Shown: positions 43,461 through 52,073, numbered from the stretch's first letter. The stretch: DNA of 64,000 nucleotides from Spirosoma oryzae (GCF_003002825.1 NZ_PVTE01000018.1:1-64000); one strand, 5' to 3'. Notes: generated from the letters alone by a model not told the origin. Numbers and translations: made by a program.

Positions 43461-44813
43461 ATGAACATACTGAAAACGATTGCAATGCTTTGCCTGCTGG
43501 TCACGCTGACGACCGGGGTGGGTTTCGTCCGGACGGCGTCGGCGCAGCCGGGCGTAAGCGTACCGATTCAGGCATTTTACGATGAATTGGCTCCCTACGG
43601 ACAGTGGGTGCAGCATCCCTACTATGGCTCGATCTGGCTACCCAGTGCCGGACCCGGTTTTCAGCCGTACGTCAGCGATGGGCACTGGGTTGTCACGGAA
43701 TATGGTAATACCTGGGTGTCTGACTACCCCTGGGGCTGGGCACCGTTTCACTACGGCCGCTGGATTTTCGACGATCAGTACGGTGGCTGGGCCTGGATTC
43801 CCGGTTCCGATTGGGGACCCGCCTGGGTGTCGTGGCGGTCGGGTGGCGGTTATTACGGCTGGGCACCACTGGGTCCGGGTGTGAACGTCAACGTAAATAT
43901 CAACATCCCTGCGCCGTACTGGACGTTTGTGCCGCAGATATACATCAACAGTCCGCAGTGGTACGGCTATCGGGCACCACGGCCACGGGGTGTGGCGATC
44001 TACCAGAATACGACGATCATCAACAACGTCTACCAGTACGGTAATCAGGCTTATTTCTATGGTCCGTACCGGGGTGAAATCGAGCGCGTGACGCGTCGGC
44101 CCGTGCAAGTGTACCGCATCGATCAACTCGACAGGCCGGGCCGCACCATTATTTCAGGCAATTCGGTCGGGTTCTACCGACCCGGCCTGGGTAATCGACG
44201 TGACTACGACCGGGGTAATTACGGATATAACAACCGCTACGACAATAACTACGGCAGTCGCGGCAATGGTACCTACAACGACGGTCGCTACGGGAACAAC
44301 TACCCGGACGGTCGGCGGTATGACAACGGTAATCGCCAGCCGGGAAACGCCTATCCGGACAGACGTTACGATAACACGCCGAATGGTGGCTATAACGGTA
44401 ATAACCGCAACTATCCCGGCTCTACCAATCCACCATCACCCGGTAATCCAACCAACGGTAACGGCCGTTACGACAATGGTGGCTATAGCCGGGGCGATGG
44501 CGGATTCGGTAATGGAAACCGGCCTGACGCTAACCGGGGTGGCTACAACAACCCGTCGATCAACCAGCCCAGTCCACAGCCCACTCCGCCACAGAGTCAG
44601 CCCGAGCGGCAGTATAATGGCGGGGTGAGCCGGGAACCGGCACAACCGCAGCCCGGCATGTCGCGTGGCGATGGTGGCTTTGCGCCGGGTGGCCGTGGTG
44701 GATTCAGCCAGCCGAACCAGCGTATGGAGCAGCCGCAGGGGCAGCCAGCTGGGCAACCACAGGGTGGCGAGCGCGAAGCTGGTGGCCAACGGGGTGGTCG
44801 CGGACCACGCTAG
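43461..44813 (+). CDS. Exported YXWV/DUF6600-like protein with Gly/Asn/Tyr-rich tail
   Basis: 450 residues; ATG 43461 (MNILKTIAMLCLLVTLTTG) opens a signal peptide ending in TASAQ. Residues ~30-190 contain repeated aromatic motifs (ELAPYGQWVQHPYYGSIWLP, GHWVVTEYGNTWVSDYPWGW, YGGWAWIPGSDWGPAWVSWR) typical of DUF6600/YXWV proteins of Bacteroidota and Proteobacteria. From ~240 on the sequence is low-complexity (G/N/Y/R then P/Q/G-rich), probably disordered and exposed. Function unknown; a surface or envelope role is likely. Confidence 0.85.
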   Translation: MNILKTIAMLCLLVTLTTGVGFVRTASAQPGVSVPIQAFYDELAPYGQWVQHPYYGSIWLPSAGPGFQPYVSDGHWVVTEYGNTWVSDYPWGWAPFHYGRWIFDDQYGGWAWIPGSDWGPAWVSWRSGGGYYGWAPLGPGVNVNVNINIPAPYWTFVPQIYINSPQWYGYRAPRPRGVAIYQNTTIINNVYQYGNQAYFYGPYRGEIERVTRRPVQVYRIDQLDRPGRTIISGNSVGFYRPGLGNRRDYDRGNYGYNNRYDNNYGSRGNGTYNDGRYGNNYPDGRRYDNGNRQPGNAYPDRRYDNTPNGGYNGNNRNYPGSTNPPSPGNPTNGNGRYDNGGYSRGDGGFGNGNRPDANRGGYNNPSINQPSPQPTPPQSQPERQYNGGVSREPAQPQPGMSRGDGGFAPGGRGGFSQPNQRMEQPQGQPAGQPQGGEREAGGQRGGRGPR

Positions 44814-44871
44814 TCGTCAAATTCATTTTACCATTACTACACTACTTGCTTTAGTCAAGCTCACCGTGACG

Positions 44872-44904
44872 GGCCAGTGTCAGAAACGACACTGGCCTTT
44901 TTTG
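44872..44904 (+). terminator. Intrinsic terminator
   Basis: GGCCAGTGTC pairs perfectly with GACACTGGCC (loop AGAAAC) followed by TTTTTTG. It ends the preceding gene and sits just before truA. Confidence 0.9.
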
Positions 44905-44929
44905 TTGCGCGCGACTATAGCTGACCGCG

Positions 44930-44937
44930 TATTTTTG
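44930..44937 (+). promoter_or_regulatory. -7 box (TATTTTTG) for truA
   Basis: TAnnTTTG match ending only 4 bp before the truA ATG, with TTG 22 bp upstream as possible -33. Transcription would start at or next to the start codon, implying a leaderless mRNA. Confidence 0.5.
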
Positions 44938-44941
44938 TGGG

Positions 44942-45700
44942 ATGCGCTATTTTATCGAGTTATCGTACCGGGGAACGGCCTACCGGGGCTGGCAGACACA
45001 GGCCAATGGGGTCAGCATACAGTCGACACTGGAGCAGGCGCTGTCGAAGCGGCTGGGCTGGCCAGTGTATGTACTGGCCAGTGGTCGGACCGATGCGGGC
45101 GTGCACGCCGAACAGCAATTTGCTCACTTCGATACCGACCAGCCGCTTGCCCTGACCGACGATCTGCTCTACTCGCTCAACTGCATCCTGCCCGACGACA
45201 TCGCGATTCATACTATCTTCCCTGTCGAAGCTTCCGCCCATGCCCGGTTTTCGGCGGTGTCGCGCTACTACCAATACCATATTACTCGTGATAAAAACGT
45301 GTTTCAGCCAGGCCTGACGCTCCATTTTCGCCCGTCGCTCGACCTAGATCGAATGAACGAAGCCTGTCAGATTCTGCTGCGCTACACCGATTTTAAAAGC
45401 GTCAGTAAAGCACGCGCCAACGTAGCCCACTTCCGCTGCGAGCTGGCCTTCGCGTACTGGACCGCCCAACCCGACGGTAGGCTCACGTTCCACATCAAAG
45501 CCAACCGATTTCTCTGGGGGATGGTCCGTACGATCGTCGGGATGATGCTGGAAATCGGGCAGGACCGGCTGAGTCTCGACGCCTTCGATCAAATCTTACA
45601 GGCCCGTGATCGCACCGTCGCCGGGCGAGCGGCCCCCGCCAACGGCCTGTATCTGGTCGAAGTCGCCTATCCCGCCGAGGTATTGGTGAACCGTGTGTAG
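44942..45700 (+). CDS. truA: tRNA pseudouridine(38-40) synthase
   Basis: 252 residues, family-typical length. Catalytic Asp 51 lies in SGRTDAGVHA; other signatures are YRGTAYRGWQTQANG, ARFSAVSRYYQYHI, FHIKANRFLWGMVRTIVGMM. It isomerises uridines 38-40 in the tRNA anticodon arm. Gene stands alone between a terminator and a family B repeat. Confidence 0.96.
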   Translation: MRYFIELSYRGTAYRGWQTQANGVSIQSTLEQALSKRLGWPVYVLASGRTDAGVHAEQQFAHFDTDQPLALTDDLLYSLNCILPDDIAIHTIFPVEASAHARFSAVSRYYQYHITRDKNVFQPGLTLHFRPSLDLDRMNEACQILLRYTDFKSVSKARANVAHFRCELAFAYWTAQPDGRLTFHIKANRFLWGMVRTIVGMMLEIGQDRLSLDAFDQILQARDRTVAGRAAPANGLYLVEVAYPAEVLVNRV

Positions 45701-45704
45701 ACAA

Positions 45705-45811
45705 GTGTAGCCTGGACCTCCCGGTCCGGGTGCCCGTCAGGGCAACTCTTACAGGCGGTAGCCTGATTGGCCGCTATCGCGCCCTTCAGACGTGGACGTC
45801 TGGGTTACACC
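45705..45811. repeat. Family B inverted repeat (copy B1)
   Basis: Begins GTGTAGCCTGGACCTCCCGG, continues through GCCCGTCAGGGCAACT, and ends with CAGACGTGGACGTCTGGGTT/ACAC. It sits between truA and the convergent FAD monooxygenase. Sub-palindromes CAGACGTGGACGTCTG and GGACCTCCCGGTCC are shared in style with B2 and B3. Confidence 0.7.
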
Positions 45812-45812
45812 G

Positions 45813-47021
45813 CTATACGTCATACGCCGGCAGGTCGAACTCGGCTTCTTCCTCGGCGTGTTTGTCGTCTTTCTTCGTAAACAGACCCATTAGCTTCTTG
45901 ACCGTGTCGCTGGCGGCTACGGCGAAGGCTTTGTTTAACACGAACACGCCGAATTTCGATTTGGGGTAAACAATCCAGGGAACGCCGGGGGGTAACTTCT
46001 GCACCGACTCAACATAGGGGCGCAACCGCTGCTCGTAGCTGGCAAAAGCGTCCTGATAGTTGGTGTGCGTGGCTAATTCTCCGGCCAGCACGTAAGCGCC
46101 TACCATGGCCAGCGTAGTGCCTTTCCCACTTACCGGAGCCGGACAATAGGCTGCGTCGCCGGTCAGGGCTAATCTGCCGTTTGACCAGCGGGGGGCTTTG
46201 ATTTGACCCACGCCATCGAAATAGATGTCGTCGTTGGTGTCGAATTCACGAGCCAGCCTGGGTGCTTCCCAGCCCGCGTTCTGAATCTTTTCTTTTAGTA
46301 GCGGTCGGTAATCAGCCGATGTTAGCTTAGCGTATTCGTCCTCAGGCAGCAAAAAGTTGAACGACGCCCGCGTAGTTCCTTTGTTGTCGGGCCGTAACAG
46401 AATCACCCGGCGATCATCGGCAGTATACCAGCGGGCCCAGTTCGTATCTGTCGGTCCTTTGGGTATGGTGAGGTAGGCGCTACACAGACCCAGGTAGTGG
46501 AACGTCGGTTCGTCGCCAACCATCAGTTTGCGGGTTTTCGACCGGATACCGTCGGCGGAAATGACCAGGTCGAACCGTTCGGTCGTTCCACTGTTGAACG
46601 CGACGCCGACGCCATCAGCGTCCTGCGTCAACCCGGTTATGTAATCGTCAAAGCGGTAGTTGGCTTTGGTCCGGCTGGCTTCGTACAGAATACTGACGAG
46701 GTCACCCCGGAGAATTTCCAGCTCCTGCGTCAACCCGGTTGGATCGTCTTTCGAAAATGCGGCTTCCGCGTTGTTGTCGGCGTCGACAAACTGCGTACCG
46801 ATCTCCGTCGTGTTGGCTGCCCGGACGGCTTCTTCCAGCCCCATCAGGCGGATGATTTTTCGGGCCGGTCCATTGACGTCGATATTCTGACCACCCAGCC
46901 GGAGGGCAGCCGACCGTTCGACGACCGTGACGTCAAAACCGTATTTACTCAGCCAGTAGGCCAGTGTAGGCCCGGCTATACTGGCTCCTGAGATGAGCAC
47001 TCGTTGCGGTTTGGTTTGCAT
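45813..47021 (-). CDS. FAD-dependent aromatic/tetracycline-type monooxygenase
   Basis: 402 residues from the ATG at 47021 (MQTKPQRVLISGASIAGPTL); longer frames add non-family sequence. The N-terminal Rossmann motif (VLISGASIAGPTLAYWLSKYG) binds FAD, DLVISADGIRSKTRKLM carries the DG motif, and LTGDAAYCPAPVSGKGTTLAMVGAYVLAGEL is the GD motif. The group includes TetX-like and PHBH-like hydroxylases; the substrate is unknown. It is divergent from a MarR regulator, a common pairing for inducible detoxification or aromatic metabolism. It is not assigned as a resistance gene here. Confidence 0.88.
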   Translation of the reverse strand: MQTKPQRVLISGASIAGPTLAYWLSKYGFDVTVVERSAALRLGGQNIDVNGPARKIIRLMGLEEAVRAANTTEIGTQFVDADNNAEAAFSKDDPTGLTQELEILRGDLVSILYEASRTKANYRFDDYITGLTQDADGVGVAFNSGTTERFDLVISADGIRSKTRKLMVGDEPTFHYLGLCSAYLTIPKGPTDTNWARWYTADDRRVILLRPDNKGTTRASFNFLLPEDEYAKLTSADYRPLLKEKIQNAGWEAPRLAREFDTNDDIYFDGVGQIKAPRWSNGRLALTGDAAYCPAPVSGKGTTLAMVGAYVLAGELATHTNYQDAFASYEQRLRPYVESVQKLPPGVPWIVYPKSKFGVFVLNKAFAVAASDTVKKLMGLFTKKDDKHAEEEAEFDLPAYDV

Positions 47022-47110
47022 GGAGTAATGAATAGATGCGTTCTGTAGCTCTTTTGACATGCCCATATCTGCTTACTTTTGACAGGATTGGCAGAAGTGA
47101 CACATCTATA

Positions 47111-47147
47111 ATTACTATATCGTAGTTATTTTGTTTTAATACTACGA
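47111..47147. promoter_or_regulatory. MarR operator candidate
   Basis: Between the divergent genes, ATTACTA-TATCG-TAGTTAT (47111-47129, one mismatch) overlaps a second inverted repeat TCGTAGT...ACTACGA (47120-47147). Size and layout suit a MarR dimer site. Confidence 0.5.
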
Positions 47148-47161
47148 AAACATTTTAAGCT

Positions 47162-47788
47162 ATGGGTAAGCAATCGGCGGTACCGTTGATGATCGAGTGG
47201 GAGCGATACTGTGATGAGCACCCACAGGGTAACCTACGGGAGTTCGCGAGCTGGCTGCTCAACACCCTCGATCCCATACGGGAAGCGCCGTCGGTATCTG
47301 TCGCTGAACCGCTTGCCGCACCAGACGTGCAACTGCCAGAGGCTTTCCAGCAGGACGACGACTTTTTATCATGGTTTTACATGAGTCGACTGAATCGATT
47401 CGTCCGGTCTTACGCTAAGTCAATCATGGCCGAGTATAGCTTTTCCGGGCCCGACGAATTCCTGTTTCTATCGATGATTCACTACATGGACCGGCCTACC
47501 AAGAAAGAAGTATGCATGGCCAATGCCGTTGAGCTGACAACCGGCGTCGACATTCTGCGTCGACTCATGAAGCGCGGACTGATACTGGAAGCGACCGATG
47601 AGCGCGACGCCCGGTCAAAGCGGTTATCACTGACAGACAGCGGCCGAACGATGGTACAGGTCGTCGGTAAAGAGTTGGAGCAACTGCCACACAGCGTGTT
47701 GGCCGACCTGTCTGAAGCCGACCGCCGGCAATTCATGCAAACCCTGCAATACCTCAATAACTACCATTTCCTGAACTACAAGCTGTAG
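47162..47788 (+). CDS. MarR-family transcriptional regulator
   Basis: 208 residues. The first ~70 residues are an extra, less conserved arm; the rest is a MarR winged helix (LFLSMIHYMDRPTKKEVCMANAVELTTGVDILRRLMKRGLILEATDERDARSKRLSLTDSG is split here across family blocks: the TKKEV helix, the VDILRRLMKRGLI recognition part, and the DERDARSKRLSLT wing). Likely represses the divergent FAD monooxygenase and itself; inverted repeats between the genes are the probable operator. Ligand unknown. Confidence 0.9.
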   Translation: MGKQSAVPLMIEWERYCDEHPQGNLREFASWLLNTLDPIREAPSVSVAEPLAAPDVQLPEAFQQDDDFLSWFYMSRLNRFVRSYAKSIMAEYSFSGPDEFLFLSMIHYMDRPTKKEVCMANAVELTTGVDILRRLMKRGLILEATDERDARSKRLSLTDSGRTMVQVVGKELEQLPHSVLADLSEADRRQFMQTLQYLNNYHFLNYKL

Positions 47789-47898
47789 TGTAGCCCAGAC
47801 GTCCACGTCTGGAGGACGCGACAGCGGCCAGCATGGCTACCACCTAACACAATTAGCCTAACGGCTACCAGACCTAGAGGTCTGGGCTACGCGGCTAC
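47788..47898. repeat. Family B inverted repeat (copy B2)
   Basis: Arms GTGTAGCCCAGACGTCCACG and its counterpart CCAGACCTAGAGGTCTGGGC flank a centre with GGACGCGACAGCGGCC and ACACAATTAGCC. Located between the MarR gene and the haem-uptake cluster. Confidence 0.75.
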
Positions 47899-47913
47899 GG
47901 CCAATTCTATCTG

Positions 47914-47930
47914 TTTAGAAAATTTCTAAA
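47914..47930. promoter_or_regulatory. 17-bp perfect palindrome before the haem cluster
   Basis: TTTAGAAAATTTCTAAA (8-bp half-sites around one A) lies 41 bp before the first ORF of the haem-uptake cluster in AT-rich promoter-like DNA. It is a good candidate operator for an iron- or haem-responsive repressor. The cognate regulator is not in the window. Confidence 0.5.
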
Positions 47931-47970
47931 TAATCTCTCTTTTTATTTGGATTGATTATAAACAAGGGCG

Positions 47971-48375
47971 ATGTTTGCAACGAACCTTCTGGCAAACGCT
48001 ATGCGCTGCACCTATCGAACCCTTGCTGATTCGGCCAACGGCCGCATCGGGCTGTACGGAGACATGGCTTCCTGCCTTGACTCGGCCGATGCGCAGCACA
48101 ACGTCGTTTTCGAATACGGAAACATCACGCAGTGGCTGGCGTACGATGAGTTGGTTCAACTGGAATGGAACGTGCGGCACGTCGACCCCGACGCTTATTT
48201 CGAGCTGTACCCCAACGACAATCGCATCCACCTGTCGACGCCCTCGCCTTACCTCTGCTTTAGTTTCCTGCCCGACGAGTTGACCGAACTGCGGGCGCTG
48301 CTGTCGGAAGCGGTGGCAAGTGTAACCGATTTTCAGCGGCAGTGGACGCGCATTCTTAACGAGTCGATCAACTAG
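47971..48375 (+). CDS. Small haem-cluster protein, paralogue 1 (DUF6686-like)
   Basis: 134 residues (or 124 if started at the Met at 48001, MRCTYRTLADSANGRIGLYG). No signal peptide. The block YRTLADSxxGxxGL, an aromatic F.YGNITQWLAYDELVQL and a C-terminal FLPDELTELRALLSEAVASV match, piece by piece, the proteins at 51321-51668 and 51689-52024. It resembles the DUF6686 group that occurs with HmuY/TonB genes in Cytophagales; that label is from memory. It ends 15 bp before the TonB receptor, so cotranscribed. Function unknown, likely cytoplasmic. Confidence 0.7.
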   Translation: MFATNLLANAMRCTYRTLADSANGRIGLYGDMASCLDSADAQHNVVFEYGNITQWLAYDELVQLEWNVRHVDPDAYFELYPNDNRIHLSTPSPYLCFSFLPDELTELRALLSEAVASVTDFQRQWTRILNESIN

Positions 48376-48390
48376 TCTGCGCCCCGTTCG

Positions 48391-50499
48391 ATGCTTACCA
48401 GTCTACTCCTCCTCCTTATCGGTATTCAGCAGCCCGCAGTCCCACCTGCCGACACGATGCGAAGCCGGTCGCTCGACGCGGTCGTCGTGACGGCGACGCG
48501 TACGGAACGGCAGGTCGGCTCGTTGCCAATGCCGGTTACGGTCGTGGGAAAAGCGCAGATACAGCAGTCCGGTAGTTTACGGCTCAACGATATTCTACGG
48601 GAGCAAACCGGTCTGACGATCGTCAGCGATCACGGGCAGGGGCTTCAGGTACAGGGATTTGCGCCCGATTATACGCTGATATTGGTCGATGGTGAACCGC
48701 TGATCGGCCGTACCGCCGGTACGCTGGATCTGAACCGGCTGACGGTTGGCAACATCAAACAAATCGAGGTGGTGAAAGGACCGTCGTCGAGTCTGTATGG
48801 TTCGGAAGCGCTGGCTGGAGTAGTCAATATCATCACCGAAAGTCCGACCCGCACCCAGGGAAGTGTGTCGGCGCGGTACGGCGCGAATCGAACCAGCGAC
48901 CTGACCGCCGACGTAGCCCTGCGACAGGGGAAAACCAACCTGTATCTGTTCGGTAATCGATATGCGTCGGCGGGCTACGATCTGACGCCCGAAACGTACG
49001 GCAATACGGTCTCGCCATTCACAAACTATACAGGCAGTGGCCGGCTGACGAGTCAGCTAAGCAACCGGGTAAAGCTCACACTCACAGGTCGGTACTTTGC
49101 TGAAAATCAGAACGCCAACACGCAACTGACCGATCAGCAGCTTATCGTGGGGGCGGGTAGGGTAAATGAGTACACGATTAACCCGGTCGTTACGCATCAG
49201 GTGTCGGACGCCTGGAAACTGATGTACCGCTACTACCGCTCGGGCTACCGTACATCAAGCGATCTGCGCTACCAGACGACCGGGGCCGATTACGACGCCA
49301 GCTATTTCCGGCAGACATTCAACCGACCCGAGCTGGTAGTCGAACGGACGATTCGCAACCGGCATTTTTTAACCCTTGGCGTGGGCTATATCGGCGAAAG
49401 CGTGGAAGCAACGCGATACCCCGGCCGGCAGCTATTCTCTACCCGCTATAGTTTCGCGCAGTTCGAATGGATACCGACCCGGCGGCTGACGATCATTGCC
49501 GGTGGCCGTTACGACAACCACAGTCAGTACGCAGCGCAGTTCAGTCCCAAGCTATCGGCGCGGTATGAAGTAAGTCCGACGATTGCGTTGCGGGCCAGTA
49601 GTGGGGTCGGTTTCAAAGCGCCTGACTTTCGGCAGTTATACCTCAACTTCGACAATGGCGTGGTGGGGTACAGCGTATTCGGCACGCAGGAATTGGCCGC
49701 TGGCATCGCCCGGTTGCAACAGCAGGGGCAAATCGCGGAAATCCTGGCCGATCCCGCGCGCTTCGGTACTATTCGGGCGGAGCGTTCGATGGCGTACAAC
49801 CTGGGCATAGCCGCTAATTTTCAGCAGAAATACAACCTGCCACTGCTGCTGTCGGTCAACCTGTTCCGGAACGACGTTCGCGATTTGATCGAAACGCAGG
49901 TCGTGGCGCAAAAGACCAATGGGCAGAACGTATTCAGCTACACCAACCTCAATCGGGTATTTACGCAGGGGGCTGAAATCGACGGCAGTTACCGGCTGAC
50001 GGCAGGTGCGGGTCGACTGACAATAGGTGCGGGCTATCAGTATCTCGATGCCCGCGACAAGAGTGTGGTCGATGCGATTCGGGCCGGGCAGGTATTTCGG
50101 CGCAATCCCGAAACGCTGATAACGGAGCAGGTGAAGATGGCCGACTACGGTGGCCTGCTGAACCGGTCGCGGCATATGGCCAACCTGAAATTTTTCTACG
50201 AACTGCCCCGGCATGGCGTATCGGCTTCGGTGCGGGGCATCTACCGGAGTCGCTACGGATTTTCCGATCGCAACGGTAACCTGATCCTCGACGTCGACAA
50301 TGAATACGTACCCGGCTATATCACCTGGCATCTGACAGCCGCCAAGACGATTCGGCAACTGACGGTACAGGCGGGCGTCGACAACCTGACCGGGTACACC
50401 AATCCGCAATACATCCCGACGCTGGCCGGGCGGCTCTGGTACGCCAGCCTGCGCTGGAACTGGCAGCAGCGACCGGCAACACAATCCAACTCTCTATAA
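48391..50499 (+). CDS. TonB-dependent haem/iron receptor
   Basis: 702 residues, signal peptide at the N-terminus (LTSLLLLLIGIQQ). Plug domain: AVVVTATRTERQVGSLPMPV (TonB-box-like region), LNDILREQTGLTIVSD, QIEVVKGPSSSLYGSEALAGVVNIIT. Then a 22-strand-type barrel, FKAPDFRQLYL (FRAP-like box), and a C-terminal aromatic end (YASLRWNWQQRP...). I see no clear NPNL motif usual in HmuR-type receptors. Imports haem or a related iron ligand across the outer membrane; the assignment comes from the adjacent hmuY and hmuTUV genes. Confidence 0.93.
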   Translation: MLTSLLLLLIGIQQPAVPPADTMRSRSLDAVVVTATRTERQVGSLPMPVTVVGKAQIQQSGSLRLNDILREQTGLTIVSDHGQGLQVQGFAPDYTLILVDGEPLIGRTAGTLDLNRLTVGNIKQIEVVKGPSSSLYGSEALAGVVNIITESPTRTQGSVSARYGANRTSDLTADVALRQGKTNLYLFGNRYASAGYDLTPETYGNTVSPFTNYTGSGRLTSQLSNRVKLTLTGRYFAENQNANTQLTDQQLIVGAGRVNEYTINPVVTHQVSDAWKLMYRYYRSGYRTSSDLRYQTTGADYDASYFRQTFNRPELVVERTIRNRHFLTLGVGYIGESVEATRYPGRQLFSTRYSFAQFEWIPTRRLTIIAGGRYDNHSQYAAQFSPKLSARYEVSPTIALRASSGVGFKAPDFRQLYLNFDNGVVGYSVFGTQELAAGIARLQQQGQIAEILADPARFGTIRAERSMAYNLGIAANFQQKYNLPLLLSVNLFRNDVRDLIETQVVAQKTNGQNVFSYTNLNRVFTQGAEIDGSYRLTAGAGRLTIGAGYQYLDARDKSVVDAIRAGQVFRRNPETLITEQVKMADYGGLLNRSRHMANLKFFYELPRHGVSASVRGIYRSRYGFSDRNGNLILDVDNEYVPGYITWHLTAAKTIRQLTVQAGVDNLTGYTNPQYIPTLAGRLWYASLRWNWQQRPATQSNSL

Positions 50500-50531
50500 A
50501 TCAATTCGTAATCTCCCAATCAGTACACTGT

Positions 50532-51176
50532 ATGAAACTAATTGCCAACCTGACCCTGCTCACCCTGTCAGCCGCGCTGCTGACGGCCTGTTCAAAAGAC
50601 GACAACGCCGTAACAACGCAACCCGTGCAGTCGGTAACCGTGCGGGATCTGCCCGCCGACCCGGTATCGACAACGGCCAGCAGTGGTACCGCCACGCAGC
50701 CGGTGGCCGCTACTGGTAAGTACACGCTCTACAGCCTGCGCGACAACAAAGTCATTGCCAACACCGACTCGGCCAGCAACAAATGGGACATTGGCTTTCG
50801 CAGCACGTCGATCATCGTCAACGGTGGTGCTATGCGGTCGGGACAAGGCGGAGCCAACGTGTATACCGGTACGTTCGACGCCTTAACGGCCATTCCAGCG
50901 TCGACAACTTTTGCTCAGGACCAAAGTGTTACGCAACTCGCTGTGCCGGGTGGCTCGGGTAATGGCTGGTACAATTACAGCAGTACGACCAACCTTGTGT
51001 CGGCCATACCGGGACGGGTGCTGCTGATCCGCACCGGCGACGGTACCAAATACGCCAAACTGGAAATTCTGAGCTATTACCTGGGGGCACCCGCCAACCC
51101 GACCAGTACGACGCCCAGCCGGTATTTCACCTTCCGCTACACCTATCAGCCGAATGGCTCAACCACACTGAACTAA
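50532..51176 (+). CDS. hmuY: HmuY-family haem-binding lipoprotein
   Basis: 214 residues; lipoprotein signal with lipobox LLTACSKDD. The mature part has the HmuY pattern: YTLYSLRDNKVIANTDSASNKWDIGFRSTSIIVNGGAMRSG, then WYNYSSTTNLVSAIPGRVLLIRTGDGTKYAKLEILSYY and the terminal YFTFRYTYQPNGSTTLN. In related bacteria HmuY captures haem at the cell surface and hands it to the TonB receptor. It follows the receptor by 32 bp in the same operon. Bound ligand residues cannot be assigned without alignment. Confidence 0.92.
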   Translation: MKLIANLTLLTLSAALLTACSKDDNAVTTQPVQSVTVRDLPADPVSTTASSGTATQPVAATGKYTLYSLRDNKVIANTDSASNKWDIGFRSTSIIVNGGAMRSGQGGANVYTGTFDALTAIPASTTFAQDQSVTQLAVPGGSGNGWYNYSSTTNLVSAIPGRVLLIRTGDGTKYAKLEILSYYLGAPANPTSTTPSRYFTFRYTYQPNGSTTLN

Positions 51177-51320
51177 TTCGTAGTTGGCTGACGCATAACT
51201 ACAAAACACAAACCTCTTAAGCCCTTAGCTGAGGTGGTCGGTGCCGTGGCGCGGCCCGGAACCCACAGGCACACCAACCGGCCACCCGCTAAGGCACAAC
51301 GTTTCGTCAATATCCTCACC

Positions 51321-51668
51321 ATGACTAACGCACTCAATACGCCAATCCAACTAGCGAGCAGCCCTCGGGGCGAAGTAGTACTGTATGCCGATACAGCCTT
51401 ATGGTATTCGTTTCGCTTCGGGGCGCTGCAACGTTATTTAACAGCCGATGAATTTCACCGACTGCATGAGTCGGCCATGAGTTTCGAACTGAACGCGCTG
51501 CCCGACGCTGCCCGGAATATGCTGACCCCGTCCTCGACAGGCGAAGCCCCGGTTGTAACGCTGTTTGGCCGACTGACGCGCCATGATCTGCTGGAATTGA
51601 AAGCCTTGCTGGGGCGGGCGGCTTTGCTGGTCACGGCGCTCAACCGAATCTGGAACGACCTTAACTAA
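51321..51668 (+). CDS. Small haem-cluster protein, paralogue 2
   Basis: 115 residues from the ATG at 51321 (MTNALNTPIQLASSPRGEVV); the earlier frame from 51234 adds non-family sequence. Matches paralogues 1 and 3 in LYADTALWYSFRFGALQRYLTADEFHRLHESA and LTRHDLLELKALLGRAALLV. It lacks the Cys residues of paralogue 3 and has no CxxC. Located between hmuY and paralogue 3 in the same orientation. Function unknown. Confidence 0.72.
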   Translation: MTNALNTPIQLASSPRGEVVLYADTALWYSFRFGALQRYLTADEFHRLHESAMSFELNALPDAARNMLTPSSTGEAPVVTLFGRLTRHDLLELKALLGRAALLVTALNRIWNDLN

Positions 51669-51688
51669 ACCGACTTGACTTTTTGCGC

Positions 51689-52024
51689 ATGAAACACAAC
51701 CATAACTTCCGGACGCTGGCCGACAATACGGTCGGGTATGTGGGTATCTGCGATGGGTGCCGCACCGTTAATGTCGCGTTTCAGAATTCACTATTCTGCC
51801 TGACGCTCGATCAGTTCGATACGTTTTCGGAGATGATTTTCGAGCGACTGGCTATGCGTCCGTTCTGCACGACGCATGGCAAGGAATTGCTGCTGCCAAC
51901 GCCCATGCCGAATTATTTCCTGCTCTTCAGCGACGACGATCTAAACACGCTGGCTGGGCTGCTGCGGGAAGCGGCTCCGGTTCTGGCCGCCGAACAAATC
52001 CTCGATCTAAGCCGGACGAATTGA
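51689..52024 (+). CDS. Small haem-cluster protein, paralogue 3 with CxxC (DUF6686-like)
   Basis: 111 residues from the ATG at 51689 (MKHNHNFRTLADNTVGYVGI). Carries CDGC near residue 22 and further Cys/His residues (LFC, RPFCTTHGKE) that could bind metal or haem. Shares FRTLADNTVGYVG, FCLTLDQFDTFSEMIFERL and FSDDDLNTLAGLLREAAPVL with the other two small proteins. It is 20 bp after paralogue 2, probably the last gene before the D1 palindrome. It fits DUF6686 best of the three. Function unknown. Confidence 0.75.
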   Translation: MKHNHNFRTLADNTVGYVGICDGCRTVNVAFQNSLFCLTLDQFDTFSEMIFERLAMRPFCTTHGKELLLPTPMPNYFLLFSDDDLNTLAGLLREAAPVLAAEQILDLSRTN

Positions 52025-52073
52025 TGGTTTTGAGTTTATAGCGGTACCTAACCCGCTTTTGGGTAGTGCCGTT

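Noticed and set aside
45813-47021. Calling the FAD monooxygenase a tetracycline-resistance (tetX) gene
   Set aside because: Only general flavoprotein hydroxylase motifs are visible; substrate cannot be inferred.
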